DNA from: Yponomeuta sedellus | Lineage: Eukaryota; Arthropoda; Insecta; Lepidoptera; Yponomeutidae | Assembly: GCA_934045075.1 (NCBI GenBank) | Contig: OW203734.1 | Location: 13,576,016-13,640,015 of the forward strand | Direction of reading: 5' to 3' | DNA: 64,000 nucleotides | In this document: piece by piece, positions 43,500 through 53,371 of the stretch | Layout of the letters: the number at the start of each line of letters is the position of its first letter | Position numbering within the stretch: the first letter of the stretch is position 1 | Made by a program: the position numbers and the translations under genes | Notes under the pieces: generated by a model | The model's database searches: none | Told to the model about the DNA's origin: nothing | What the model saw: the letters and a program-made list of their open reading frames with translations, nothing else

Positions 43500-43690
43500 C
43501 ATACATGACCCCATTGTGGTCGATGGGGTTTAAAGGTTCTCGAGTGGCACGAACAGGCAAACGTAGCGTAGAACGCCCACCAACTTGTTGGGCCTTCTAT
43601 ACGAGGCAGATTGCTGGCAGTAGCTGGATGAGGATGGTCGTGGACAGAGGGAAATTGCGTGTATTAGGGGAAGCTTATGGCCAGCAGTGA
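43500..43690 (+). pseudogene. LINE ORF2 C-terminus remnant
   Basis: One frame reads RSVERPPTCWAFYTRQIAGS, then WMRMVVDRGKLRVLGEAYGQ, ending in a stop at 43686-43688. This is the C-terminal RPPTRW...AGS-WMR...DR--WR-LGEAYVQQ signature of insect LINE ORF2. It differs from the copies at 21060 and 41385. The 5' side is absent. Confidence 0.7.
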
Positions 43691-43913
43691 ACGAGTACAG
43701 GCTGATTTATTGATTGAGCGACGTTCATTGGTCGCAGGTAGTAACCGGCCTTAGCTATAATTCGTTGTTCAATCTGTAACCTACGGCGAATGATGGTACA
43801 GTCGATATGCGCTATCCCGTACTCTTTATTATTTATATACGTGACCGTATATACGTATTCTAATTGAAAAAATACCCCTTTATGGCAGAAAATAATACAG
43901 GTATTGATTATGG

Positions 43914-44018
43914 AAACACGATAGATACCTCTAAAACACTCCACAGGGCGTTTTTAAATAATCTGTAGTTACGCCCTATTTCAATTGTCTCTGAGGAGTG
44001 TTTTAAACAATCGTGTTT
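43914..44018. mobile_element. 105-bp terminal-inverted-repeat element (family K)
   Basis: Begins ggaaacacgat and ends atcgtgtttt, with inner inverted similarity (cctctaaaacactccacag against ctgaggagtgttttaaac). A degraded relative lies at 10975-11100. Confidence 0.65.
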
Positions 44019-44109
44019 TAATAAATATGACAGCATGCATTAAATGTAAATAAATCAGTACATAAGGAAGTACCAATTTATTTACCTTTACTTGATATCT
44101 GTCTAGAAA

Positions 44110-44316
44110 ATTTTATTTCATTGCAATAAGGTACACAACCAATAAATTTGCAATAACTCTTTCCTGACGCTTCCCCTTTCTACTGTCCACATAACTCAAG
44201 GTTAGCTGGAAGAAAAAAAAAACATTAGTATTAAGCTCACCATGATTATATTATTTTAAATGCAGTAACCCGTGCTAAGGACAATTTTAAAGAATTTTTA
44301 GCCTATAAATAGGTTT
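44110..44316 (-). repeat. LINE-tail-like repeat plus family C tail
   Basis: 44130-44222 (ataactctttcctgacgctt, ctcaaggttagctggaagaa) is the inverse of the insert at 40176-40331. 44262-44313 carries the family C tail (gtaacccgtgctaaggacaa, gcctataaataggtt). Confidence 0.5.
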
Positions 44317-45265
44317 GAGAAAAGAGTTACTGCAAATTTATTGGTTGTGTCAATAGGTTTTTTTTTAAATTAAGCTCACCTTTCAACAAATGTGCTTATT
44401 CTGCAATAAATATTTTTTTTCTTTAATAATGTAGATACAAATACAAAACTAATTTTATTTTCTCCAGTACACAAGGCTCTTAAAAATTAATAACCTCTTA
44501 GCATTAGTTTCTTCCAAGCATAAAAACAAGCAAGGGTTCGTATATGAGCAAGGCTTCATAAGGCGGAGAATCGAGGTCTGTGGCAGTTAACAGTTATGTC
44601 ACAAGTCGTTAGTCCACTAGATATTCCACATTAATTAGTACTAACACTTTAGGTATTCTATAGCTGATGTTCTGACTTCCGTGTTGCGATAGAGGACGTG
44701 TTATTCAATTTCTCCTCATGTTAACATCAAATAAACGTAATTTTAAATTTTGAATATAATAGACGGTATTAGATAAATATAAAAAAGTGCTATAAAGCGG
44801 TTTCGACCGTTACAATCGACATGATCGGAAAAAAAAGAAGCCAAAGACATTGAAAAATTTCAAGTTTAATAGAGATCACCCTACTGCCCTGCACTCCGCA
44901 GATTTTTCTGCATACAAACCCACTTTAGTACTCCTATAGAGCATTTCTAAAAGCATTTTCCTAGCGGCTTCACGATAAATCCATTTACGAAGCTTTAAAT
45001 CTTTCGGCTCTAGAGGGTAGCAATGGAAAAGCGGCCGGGGTAGGAGTCTATAAATGTATAGAAAGTGATACTCTCACGTCAATGATTTTTCTATTGACAA
45101 TATCTATTCAATAGCATTTCAATGGTATAACACTAGCAATTTAACTCTGTGCCTCGCGCAATGATATTTTGAACGTTCAAAGGTAACAGTAAACTAATAA
45201 TAAAATAGTTTCAAGCACTAAACAGGAAAAATAAAAAAATCTATAATTTTTTTTTGTATTAGTCT
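44317..45265. other. unassigned AT-rich sequence
   Basis: No supported feature. Confidence 0.4.
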
Positions 45266-45475
45266 ATAAACATCCTACTGCCGGGCACAGGCCTTCTCTC
45301 AGAGAGAGATTATGGACTTAATAACCACACGTACCCATCGCGGAATAGCAATTTCAAGCTCGGAGTTGTTTGAACACGTCAAACACTCAGGTTTCCTCAC
45401 GATGTTTTCCTTCACGTTAGCGAGTGGTATAGTAATACCACTATACTAGTAAGATATACTAGTATATATTCACAA
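45266..45475 (-). repeat. family G SINE
   Basis: Antisense: ccgggcacaggccttctctc, acgtcaaacactcaggtttc, ctcacgatgttttccttcac and gttagcgagtggtatagtaa. The tRNA-like head is not seen. Confidence 0.7.
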
Positions 45476-45639
45476 TTGTGGCTAATTTAACTTAGTTTTG
45501 TGTTTACAGGCAAATAGTTTCCTGTGCTCACCACGGTAGGTCAACCCTGTGTTATGTATGACCTTTTATATGTGAAAACTAATGAGCAGCGTATGTTTTG
45601 GCATAACTATAGCACCGTAGACAATTTTCAATAAACCTG

Positions 45640-45785
45640 TACAAGTTATAGATAGAGAACACTCTGTTTGTACATAAATGGAAACTACACAGATATTTCT
45701 CAACCTAAGATGGTTATATACTCTTTGCCTAAGAGTACAGATGGCGGCCTTATCACTTAAAGTGAACTCTTCCAGTCAATCTTTG
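45640..45785. repeat. LINE-tail-like repeat (family L)
   Basis: gatagagaacactctgtttg, cctaagagtacagatggcgg and agtgaactcttccagtcaat. It is the longer of two copies (see 39165). Confidence 0.5.
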
Positions 45786-45842
45786 AATGGACTGGATTAA
45801 TATATCGGAGAAGAAAGTAGATGTACAAATATATGATGGTAG

Positions 45843-46250
45843 ATGGCACAACCTTGCGCTCATTAGGGGAGGGCTATGTCCAGCAGTGGACTAATGAAGC
45901 CTGAAGAAGAAGAAGAAGTACAAATATACAAGCTTATTACAAAGGTATAAATGAATACGTGCCTAAACAACAGTGTAAACATCAACAGTTCTTCTTCTTC
46001 AGGCTATATTATGTAGTCGACTGCTGAACATAGCCCCCCCCCTATTAACAGTTACTTACAAATAATTTATATACATACATATATTAAAAAAAGTGTATTA
46101 TTGTATAAATACATCAACACTTAACAAAATATACATATTGAAAGGACATAAAAGAACACAAACAACAACAGATCAATGTTACAGGTTAATATTTAATTAG
46201 CACGAGTTATGTCCAGCAGTGGACTTATATGGCCTGAAGAAGAAGAAGAT
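45843..46250. repeat. cluster of three LINE 3' ends (family F)
   Basis: 45843-45922 (+) ends ctgaagaagaagaagaag. 45990-46047 (-) starts cttcttcttcaggctatatt. 46203-46248 (+) has gttatgtccagcagtggact and gaagaagaagaag. All keep the GAA-repeat tail that marks the LINE terminus. Confidence 0.65.
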
Positions 46251-46379
46251 GTCACTTAAATCATAGCAGAACGATTGATTAGTTGACAACAAAATTGTGT
46301 CGAATAACAGAAATTGTCGTACTAATATCAGCCTGTTTAATGACTATACCTTTATTACTCTAAAGGTATAGTAACTCTG

Positions 46380-46683
46380 GTGGCGCTGTATGGTGTCTGA
46401 GGTTTTTTTGAACTAAAACTTTCGTAAGCACAACACATTGTAGACTTTTAGTTCGGATTTGATTAGTGTGAGACGAGCAACCGACGACGCGAGCTCCGTC
46501 TCTGCTCACCATGATTAAACTCTGCGAATCGCAGCGAAACCTGGTCGAACTTTTCCGATATAACAACACCCGTAAGTAAATGCGGACTAAAAGTCTACGG
46601 TGTCTGAGGTATTCACATACCCCAGCTCTTGAATTTGCCAATCCGCCGTGGGCGCGCATAGTGATCATGCCCATACTCTTGTA
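46380..46683 (+). repeat. family G fragment split by family B
   Basis: The family G text stops at 46403, and repeats ggtgtctgaggt and continues at 46599 (attcacataccccagctctt, ccgccgtgggcgcgcatag). Confidence 0.7.
46404..46598 (-). repeat. full-length family B retroposon with 12-bp TSD
   Basis: A perfect 12-bp duplication ggtgtctgaggt (46392-46403, 46599-46610) brackets a 195-bp insert with a T run on the left, i.e. a poly-A tail on the - strand. On that strand it starts gtagacttttagtccgc. A complementary copy of that start (gaactaaaagtctac) lies near the 3' end, so the RNA could fold its ends together. No A/B box or coding frame is seen. What mobilises it and what gene it derives from are unknown. 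Confidence 0.85.
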
Positions 46684-47048
46684 ACGGTGCAAACCTCTTT
46701 ACACCACTTATTATATTTCTTTCATTCCATCCTATCATAATTAATTAAATCAAAATTTTAAATTACGTTGCACATTCTAGTTTTTTTTTATTTCCACGCG
46801 CCACTTTATCTTTTGACGAAACACCTTTACTGACAATTTTGACCTTGTAAATTAGGTACTTATTTTTCCAGTTCATTCTGATCAGTTTTGTTTTTAAAGT
46901 TTTAATATAAACACAGTTTTTGAAGTCATACATATTTTATTATTATTTATTAGAAGAACCCTTTCACTGTCTTTCTGAGAGAAGGTTTGTGCCCTACAAT
47001 GGTACGTATATAAGGCTGCAGTAGCGGCGATGAGTAGATGAAGGAAAC
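46684..47048. other. unassigned AT-rich sequence
   Basis: No supported feature. Confidence 0.4.
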
Positions 47049-47059
47049 TAACAGTCCAA

Positions 47060-47406
47060 CTTTTATTTTTAATGCACTAACCCGTGCTGAGGACAATTTT
47101 AAAAACCAATTTGGAGGCTAAAAAATTCCACCCAAGCTGGGATTTGAATCCGCGACCTCTGACTATCCGTGCCAGGGCTCTTTCCAACTGAGCTAATGGA
47201 AGACTCACAGGCATCAGTGAAATTTCGAACCTCCTTACACTATTCTCTGTATTACGTACAGGCAGCGACATCTGACTGAAGTAATGTGCATCACTTGCAG
47301 CCCCGAGTACCTACTTTTCAGTTGGAAAGAGCGTTGGCACGGATAGCCAGAGGTCGTGGCTTCGAATCCCGGCATGAGTAGAATTTTTAGCCTCTAAATA
47401 GGTTTT
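47060..47406. repeat. inverted family C pair inside one TSD
   Basis: 47060-47318 is an antisense, long family C copy (tail at left; tRNA-like head tttccaactgagctaatgga; upstream part ending ccccgagtacctactttt). 47319-47406 is a sense copy from the A box to the tail. An 11-bp duplication taacagtccaa (47049-47059, 47407-47417) brackets the pair as one insertion. Confidence 0.85.
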
Positions 47407-47668
47407 TAACAGTCCAATGTTGTGATGATATGGCAAAGTGGCCGAATGACCGTGGATGCAAATGACGAGAGACTGCAAAAGATGGTGTGACAGGGAAAAG
47501 ATCCATCAGTACGCAGACGTACAGCGATTATGAACCTTTTTACTCATAGAGGAGAATCCATAGATAAAGTGATGATTAGCCTCGAAGATTCAGATAGTAA
47601 ATACACGAGTGAGTCAGTACGCTTTGGGTCCAGTTTCTGAATTGAGAATTTCACTAAGTACTTGAGTA

Positions 47669-48029
47669 ACGCTTTGTCACGCTCTTTTCTGAGGAATTCG
47701 AATAGACAGCTTGCTTTCTTACTTACAGAGACAGTTAATTATTTACTTAGCGAAATTTTAAATTCAGAAATTGGCCCTTAATATGTTTAGCTTTGTACCG
47801 CTTTGTCACGCTCTTTTCTGAGAAATCCGAAGAGACAGCTTACTTACAGAGACAGTTAACTATTTACTTAGGGAAATTTTCAATTCAGAAATTGGCCCTT
47901 AATATGTTTAACTTTGTAACGCTTTGTCACTCTCTTTTCTGAGAAATTCGAAGAGGCAGCTTACTTACTTACTTTAACTATTAACTTAGCGAAATTTTCA
48001 ATTCAAAACTTGGCCCTTAATATGTTTAG
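47669..48029 (+). repeat. three-copy tandem repeat, about 120 bp units
   Basis: Units begin at about 47669, 47797 and 47918 (ccgctttgtcacgctctttt / aacgctttgtcacgctcttt). Each ends ttggcccttaatatgttta. They differ by scattered substitutions and small deletions. Confidence 0.85.
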
Positions 48030-48715
48030 TAGGAAGAAAGTACCAGGTTCTTGTGCCGTTTCTTTTCGTAATATGGGGCAATATGCTGAAGTAAGCGACC
48101 AGCCGCAGGGAATACTTAGGATTAGGGGTTTAATTAATTACGATAGAGTGAAGGCGTTTCAGTCTGGCAGTTATGATAATTTTCCCTTAGCTCGCTGCCA
48201 AAGTGTAAAGTGTCGGATAACATTTTTTTTTGTATTGTGTTCAGTTTTAATTTTACGTCTAAGGGAAGTATCGTAAAAGTTTAGTAAAATAACTGTAGGT
48301 TTCTTCCTTTTGAATATATGATTGAAATGAAGCAACCCGCCGGCCGTCGCTATGGTAATGAAAGTCCAGTCAAAGCCCGCTAACGAATACGCCGTTTTAA
48401 AATCTATAATATTTTCGCATATGATTTACGCATTCTTGTAAACACTGTAAATACGTTTCAGTTAGGTTTCATTAAAATACCCATCTGTATATACTGCATT
48501 CAAGTTTTCTCTAATTCAACGTGCAACATACGAGTATCTACAAGTTTTCCAATGCCTATGATTGGTAAATCAATAGATTATAGGAGCAAATTTAAAAAGT
48601 ACAATAATAAAATCAAAACCAGTAAAAGGTTTTTTCTTGTAATTAAAACTTGAGAACACATATGATGAACACATATGAGTGTTAGTACCGTAGCCCTGGA
48701 ACGACGTCCTCACAT
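48030..48715. other. unassigned AT-rich sequence
   Basis: An open stretch running from the last tandem unit to 48276 has no gene support. Confidence 0.4.
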
Positions 48716-48970
48716 TCGGAAGATCGTCGTAGATTCGAATACCGGCACCTACCATCTTTGTATCGGCTTTGTTTTTTTAAGTTACGCACATTTGCAAAGT
48801 CGTAGTAGCAATACCACTCACTAAATATGAAGAAAAACACCGTGAGGAAACTTGAGTGTCTGTGGGAATACCTCAGGGCTAAAACTGCTAACCCACGATG
48901 GGCACCCGTGGTAATTAAGCACATACTCTCTCTCTGAGAGAAGGCCTATGCTCTGCAGGGGCTGTAAATA
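48716..48970 (+). repeat. family G SINE
   Basis: B-box-like gattcgaataccggc, then ttaagttacgcacatttgc, accactcactaaatatgaag, caccgtgaggaaacttgagt and cgatgggcacccgtggtaat. It ends after tctctctctgagagaagg. Confidence 0.7.
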
Positions 48971-49429
48971 AGCTGCCTAATTTTTTTTGATAATTTACTG
49001 TTCTGTTCTTTTTCAACTGTGGCAATTTCTATTAGTTTAAAAAAAATATCTCAGTTAATTTATTTGACCACTTAGCTCTATCCCGACCTATTTAATGGTC
49101 AACGATAATTTATAATTGATAATGGTCTACCATCATATTTAACTGTTTAAGCGGTCTGTTGGGAACTCGGTGTTTTTTTTTTTATGAGTTGTCACTTTGA
49201 AACACGTAATGACTCTGTCCTAATAAATACTCAAAGGTTTTTGCGATTACTCTGCAAATATTTCTTTATCTAGACATGGTAGGAAGAGTATGCCTTTATA
49301 AGCTATTTTTGTTGACTGTTTTCGGTACCTTAATTTCAATGCACAGAATAGTTAAAAATAATAAATCTCAGTCACATACTATAGTACCTACTTGAAATTG
49401 GCAACACGCAAGATTATACTATTTTTATT
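48971..49429. other. unassigned AT-rich sequence
   Basis: No supported feature. Confidence 0.4.
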
Positions 49430-49476
49430 TTTAATGCACTAACCCGTGCTAAGGAAATAATAAACAGGTTTTTAAA
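49430..49476 (-). repeat. family C tail fragment
   Basis: tttaatgcactaacccgtgc then taaacaggttttt. Confidence 0.55.
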
Positions 49477-49951
49477 ACACGCAAGAGACAAAACTCATAA
49501 TTTCTCACTCAATAATGAATCTCACACATTAATCAAAAACAAGAAAGTACGATGGTGATGTACCAAAAAGTGGAGTAAAAGTAGTAAAATTTAAATAAGA
49601 AGCAGTATGGGCTATGAAAATATATGAATAAGTAGGTATGTCAATAGAACGTGGCTTTAATGTAAAACGTTTAATTCTGATATTAATTATGTATGTATAG
49701 AGACGCGTGTTTACAAAAATGACAAAATTGCAAATTTTGACATTTTTCGCCTAATATCGACGACTCGTGCCTTCGTACATGCTGGCGGATATACGTCGAC
49801 CAAATAGGAGATGTCTTGGTGAAGGGCAATGTGCAAAGTACAGTCTGTTAGCTTTTAGAATATACCTCGGGTTTTAAAGTAGGATTCGGTTTTCGCCGAA
49901 AGCACACGAGTGTAACACTACTTCTTGCTCTGTATAAAACTTTTCTTATTA

Positions 49952-50261
49952 AAGACCTATTTGGAGGCTAAAAATACCACCCATACCGGGATTCGAACCC
50001 GTGACCTCTGGCTATCCGTGCCAGCGCTCTTTCCAACTGAGCTAATGGGCGACTCACCGGCATCAGTGAAATTTCGAACCTCTTTATCTTTATACTATTT
50101 TTATTTTTAATGCACTAACCCGTGCTAAGGACAAATTTAAAAACCTATTTAGAGGCTAAAAATTTCCCCCATGCCGGGACTCGAACCCGCAACCCCTGGC
50201 CATCCGCGCAAGCGCTCCTCCAATTGAGCCTCTAAATAGGTTTTTAAACTCTTTATCTTTT
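49952..50261 (-). repeat. family C SINE nested in the Tc1-like element
   Basis: Antisense copy with head tttccaactgagctaatggg and B box ccgggattcgaacccgtgac. The 11-bp duplication ttttcttatta (49941-49951, 50262-50272) brackets it, with the inner copy included. Confidence 0.8.
50092..50248 (-). repeat. second family C SINE nested in the first, with inverted end
   Basis: The 12-bp duplication ctctttatcttt (50080-50091, 50249-50260) brackets 157 bp. The antisense copy has tail ttaatgcactaacccgtgct and B box gggactcgaacccgcaaccc. At the right it carries an inverted bit of its own tail, gcctctaaataggttttta. Confidence 0.85.
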
Positions 50262-50549
50262 TTTTCTTATTAACTTTATTTAATTAAGTGTCATATTAGT
50301 TCCGATATTTCTATTACACGAATATATCCGATAGTAGCCGAGGTATATTATAAAAGCTAACAGACTGTACACGTAGCCAGTTTGCGTTGAAAAAGCGAAA
50401 GAGGTTAGTCAAGATCGTGGCATACGGTGAAACTCTGTCTCTGTAACATTAATCAGGAAACGATATCCAATCCATCCCACCTCCTGTGTTAATTGAAAAG
50501 GACGGAAATGAAAAGGGCATATTTAGGACTTCAAAGCGACAAAAGACTG

Positions 50550-50985
50550 TAAGCCATCCCAGAAAGGCTAGTATGAAAGTCCCGATAAAGTCCGTCACCT
50601 CAGTCTTCCGAGACCACGGTACTTGAAAAAGTGCCGAACCGTCGGAATTTTAAGAACCTATTTAGAGGCTAAAAATTCCACGCCGGGATTCAAACCCGCG
50701 ACCTCTAGCTTTCCGTGCCAGCGCTCTTTCCAACTGAGCTAATGGGCGACTCACCGGCATCAGTGAAATTTCGAACCTCTTTACAATATTCTCTGTATTA
50801 CGTATAGGCAGCGACATCTGGTTGAAGTAATTTGCATCACATGCAGCCCCGAGTACCTACTTTGCAGTTAAGTTTTGACATCGGAATGATATCGCTGTAC
50901 CCACATGATTATAAATGGGTAATAGGGTAAAGTATGTAAAAATGTAAAATTAACGAGTAAAATCCGTGTAAAAACAGTTTTCATT
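50550..50985 (+). repeat. family D copy split by a family C SINE
   Basis: 50588-50649 (gtcacctcagtcttccgaga, gtgccgaaccgtcggaattt) and 50933-50985 (aattaacgagtaaaatccgt, gtaaaaacagttttcattaa) are successive parts of family D. An antisense family C copy lies between them (50650-50878). Confidence 0.65.
50650..50878 (-). repeat. family C SINE, long form
   Basis: cctatttagaggctaaaaat, ccgggattcaaacccgcgac, tttccaactgagctaatggg, atcagtgaaatttcgaacct and gccccgagtacctactttgc show the full order including the part upstream of the tRNA-like region. Confidence 0.75.
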
Positions 50986-51432
50986 AAGTCCCGATAAATT
51001 CGTCATTGGGCCATGTTACTTATTTTTCGAGTATATGATTATTAGAAGAAAGTGATACTTTTCGTGATCCTAGAGTTCCCATCACAGTAAATGTTGTTTA
51101 TATGGACGCGTGGTACGTCGATTTTTAGATTTATACTGAGATTACACCCCGTATGTTGGTACCTACTTACAAACTGAAAAAGAAAGTAGATCATGATGTA
51201 AGATAATTCTGTTTACTGTTGTAAATACTATAAAGTTACCATTGATAGCCCAGCTTAGCTGCACAATTAAAACTTAACTTATATATATGACTTTTATTAA
51301 ATCCAAGGCCCACTGACCTTAATGGAGGCCACACTTATTGTTTGTACATAAAACGACTTGTAGGAATATAAAACTAAGTTGTCAGTAAATTTTGTCAAGA
51401 AATAAAAAAAATGTTTATTGAACAAACAAACA
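50986..51432. other. unassigned AT-rich sequence
   Basis: No supported feature. Confidence 0.4.
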
Positions 51433-51509
51433 TGCGACCTCTGGCACGGATAGCCAGAGGTCGCGGGTTCGAATCCCGGCATGGGTGGAATTTTTAGCCT
51501 CTAAATGGT
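51433..51509 (+). repeat. family C fold-back at the anticodon loop, short arm
   Basis: atgcgacctctggc, then acggata, then gccagaggtcgcgggttcga. The inverted arm is only about 12 bp, and the sense arm runs on to the tail tttttagcctctaaatgg. The loop is the native anticodon loop of the family. A family E arm (cgcgattatttattaggtaa) follows at 51531. Confidence 0.75.
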
Positions 51510-51565
51510 TTGTTATTTATCAAACGGGTTAAATCGCGATTATTTATTAGGTAAACCGTAATTAT

Positions 51566-52232
51566 TTTCATGATCGAAATTTAAGCGACGTTGCAGTTGT
51601 TGTGGTCACGTGTAGACTGATGTGGAAAGTACAGTCAAGTACGACCAACTAGTAATAATTTATAAAGCTAGGTTTGGCGTTTACATAACAAGTAAGCAAA
51701 CACTGCATTTATTGCATTTTTGTAGAACAGTGAAACTGCCACGAAAAGATACAATGTTTCAATAAAAATAAATGCAAATCCTTCAATCCATCTCCGCAAC
51801 GATATAAAAGAATGAACAATGTATTGTACACTATTCGAAAATTGCCAACCGTTTCGTGCCGAGCTCAAAAGCGGGCGCATTTTGTTGTAAAATACAAACA
51901 TGGCGATACAAGAGTGTAGTTTCTAAACAGTCTGGCGTAAACGAACCTCGGAGGCCATTAGCGTCAGCTTAAGTATTAAAATCTGGCTGCAAACCCGATA
52001 TGTGGCTGCTCGTTTGTTTTAGAAGAACGAGAACATTGTGGCAAAAAGGCTCTTTGAAAAAAAGACTTCTTGCTAAGTTATGCAGGCACATTCTGGGAGG
52101 TTTGAGAGACGGGCGGCCAAACTCAAAACAACTGTGAATGTTTCAATATGAGTTTAGATATTTGCAGAGCTGAGAGACTGCGTGTAAAATTTGGTTCTTA
52201 TACCGATTTAAACCTGAGATTTCCGCACTTTG
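51566..52232. other. unassigned AT-rich sequence
   Basis: No supported feature. An open stretch at 51668-51901 on the - strand has no gene evidence. Confidence 0.4.
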
Positions 52233-52330
52233 ACATCAACCGTTGTATGCCCCCACTGCTTGGGCACGGGTCTCTCCCTGCATCGCAGGAAGGTTAGGCC
52301 ATGCTCCACCACGGCGGGGGCGAAGTTCCG
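52233..52330 (-). repeat. 5S-SINE 3' end fragment
   Basis: tgtatgcccccactgcttgg, cctgcatcgcaggaaggtta and ggccatgctccaccacgg. Confidence 0.65.
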
Positions 52331-52369
52331 TACTTTCGTATTTCCGCACTTAGCCTCATAGTTTGCTCA

Positions 52370-52562
52370 TTGTACGTAGCAAGCGCTGAGGTATTTATGT
52401 TACACTTCAGACACTAGGATTTCCTCACGACGTTTTCTTTCACGGTTAGCGAGTGGTATAACTTCACAAATGTAAGTAACTAAGAAACAAAGGTACATAC
52501 GTGACGGGATTTGAACCCGCGACCTGCCGATTGAGAAGCGTATTACCGCTTCTACCGCTCTT
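52370..52562 (-). repeat. tRNA-headed family G SINE
   Basis: On the - strand the tRNA-like head (agagcggtagaagcggtaat, ggtcgcgggttcaaatcccg) is followed by gttacttacatttgtgaagt, accgtgaaagaaaacgtcgt and gaggaaatcctagtgtctg. This copy shows that family G is tRNA-headed. Confidence 0.75.
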
Positions 52563-52596
52563 ACTCAAATCGTTTTTAGACTGATAAACAGATTAA

Positions 52597-52953
52597 GAAG
52601 CGCTCGTGGCCTAGGCGAACCGAGTGATTGTAATCAATCACTTGGTTAAGCAACAACAGGCGCGGTCAGGTGCAGGATGGGTGAGCGTCCCGTGACTACC
52701 GCTAGTGGCATTTTTTCCGAGCGCTTCCGTCGCAAGGCACGTTAAGCCGTTGGTGCCGGCTGTCATATAATGGCAGTCGTTAAGCCATGTCATAGGCCTT
52801 ATGGGCTGCTTGATAACTTCTGACAGTAAGGCCCGCCACTGTCTTACAATCCTCTACCGACCCGGACTTGACCCCCGTGGTGGAGTATGGCCTAACCTTC
52901 CTGCGATGCAGAAAGTGACCGGGGCACGGGTGGACATACAAGGGTTGATAACG
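52597..52953 (+). repeat. full-length 5S-derived SINE with 11-bp TSD
   Basis: A perfect duplication aaacagattaa (52586-52596, 52954-52964) brackets gaagcgctcgtggcctaggc ... agggttgataacg. The head follows 5S rRNA order: gaaccgagtgattg, ggttaagcaacaacaggcgc, gcggtcaggtgcaggatggg. This defines the family's ends. Confidence 0.9.
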
Positions 52954-53218
52954 AAACAGATTAAATAGCTACTTTATACGAGTATGTCAGTGACTAGTTC
53001 CCGTGGGATATTTTGTGGGATATCTCTTTATGTGATTCCTAGCAATAAAAAAAGAAGTATCAAGCGCAGTAACTTTCTAAATGGCTACTTATAGTAAAAA
53101 CCTTTTAGAAACTACGTGATGTCATTAAGGTGGCTGACATTTCACCGTGAAGTGGAAAATTGAAGATATATGTTTTTTTGAGGTCTATTGGGTTAGCTAA
53201 CCTGAACTAAAATTGTAT

Positions 53219-53371
53219 TTTAAAAACCTATATAGAGGCTAAAAATTTTGTCCATGCCGGGACTCAAACCCGCGACCTCTGGCTAATCGTACCAGCGCTC
53301 TCCCAACTGAGCTGATGGACAAAGTGCCGGCATCAACGAAACTTAGAACCTCTTTAAAATATTCTTTGTTT
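53219..53371 (-). repeat. family C SINE
   Basis: cctatatagaggctaaaaat, ccgggactcaaacccgcgac, tcccaactgagctgatggac and cttagaacctctttaaaata. Diverged. Confidence 0.7.

Larger units (their letters stand above)
49841..50367. mobile_element. Tc1/mariner-type non-autonomous element
   Basis: It starts cagtctgttagcttttagaa and ends with the complement, with one mismatch over about 28 bp. It is flanked by TA on both sides (49839-49840, 50368-50369). CAGT ends and a TA target are typical of the Tc1/mariner superfamily. After removal of the nested SINEs only about 215 bp remain, so it is MITE-sized and has no transposase. Confidence 0.8.
49770..50445 (+). pseudogene. LINE 3' remnant (family I) split by a Tc1-like insert
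   Basis: 49770-49840 (ggcggatatacgtcgaccaa, gatgtcttggtgaagggcaa) and 50370-50445 (cgttgaaaaagcgaaagagg, caagatcgtggcatacggtg) are the two halves of one family I LINE end, collinear with 41500-41670. They are separated by 49841-50369. Confidence 0.7.

Noticed and set aside
52620..52700. Possible 5S rRNA gene
   Set aside because: Only the internal promoter part resembles 5S. The element continues into the family A body and has retroposon target duplications.
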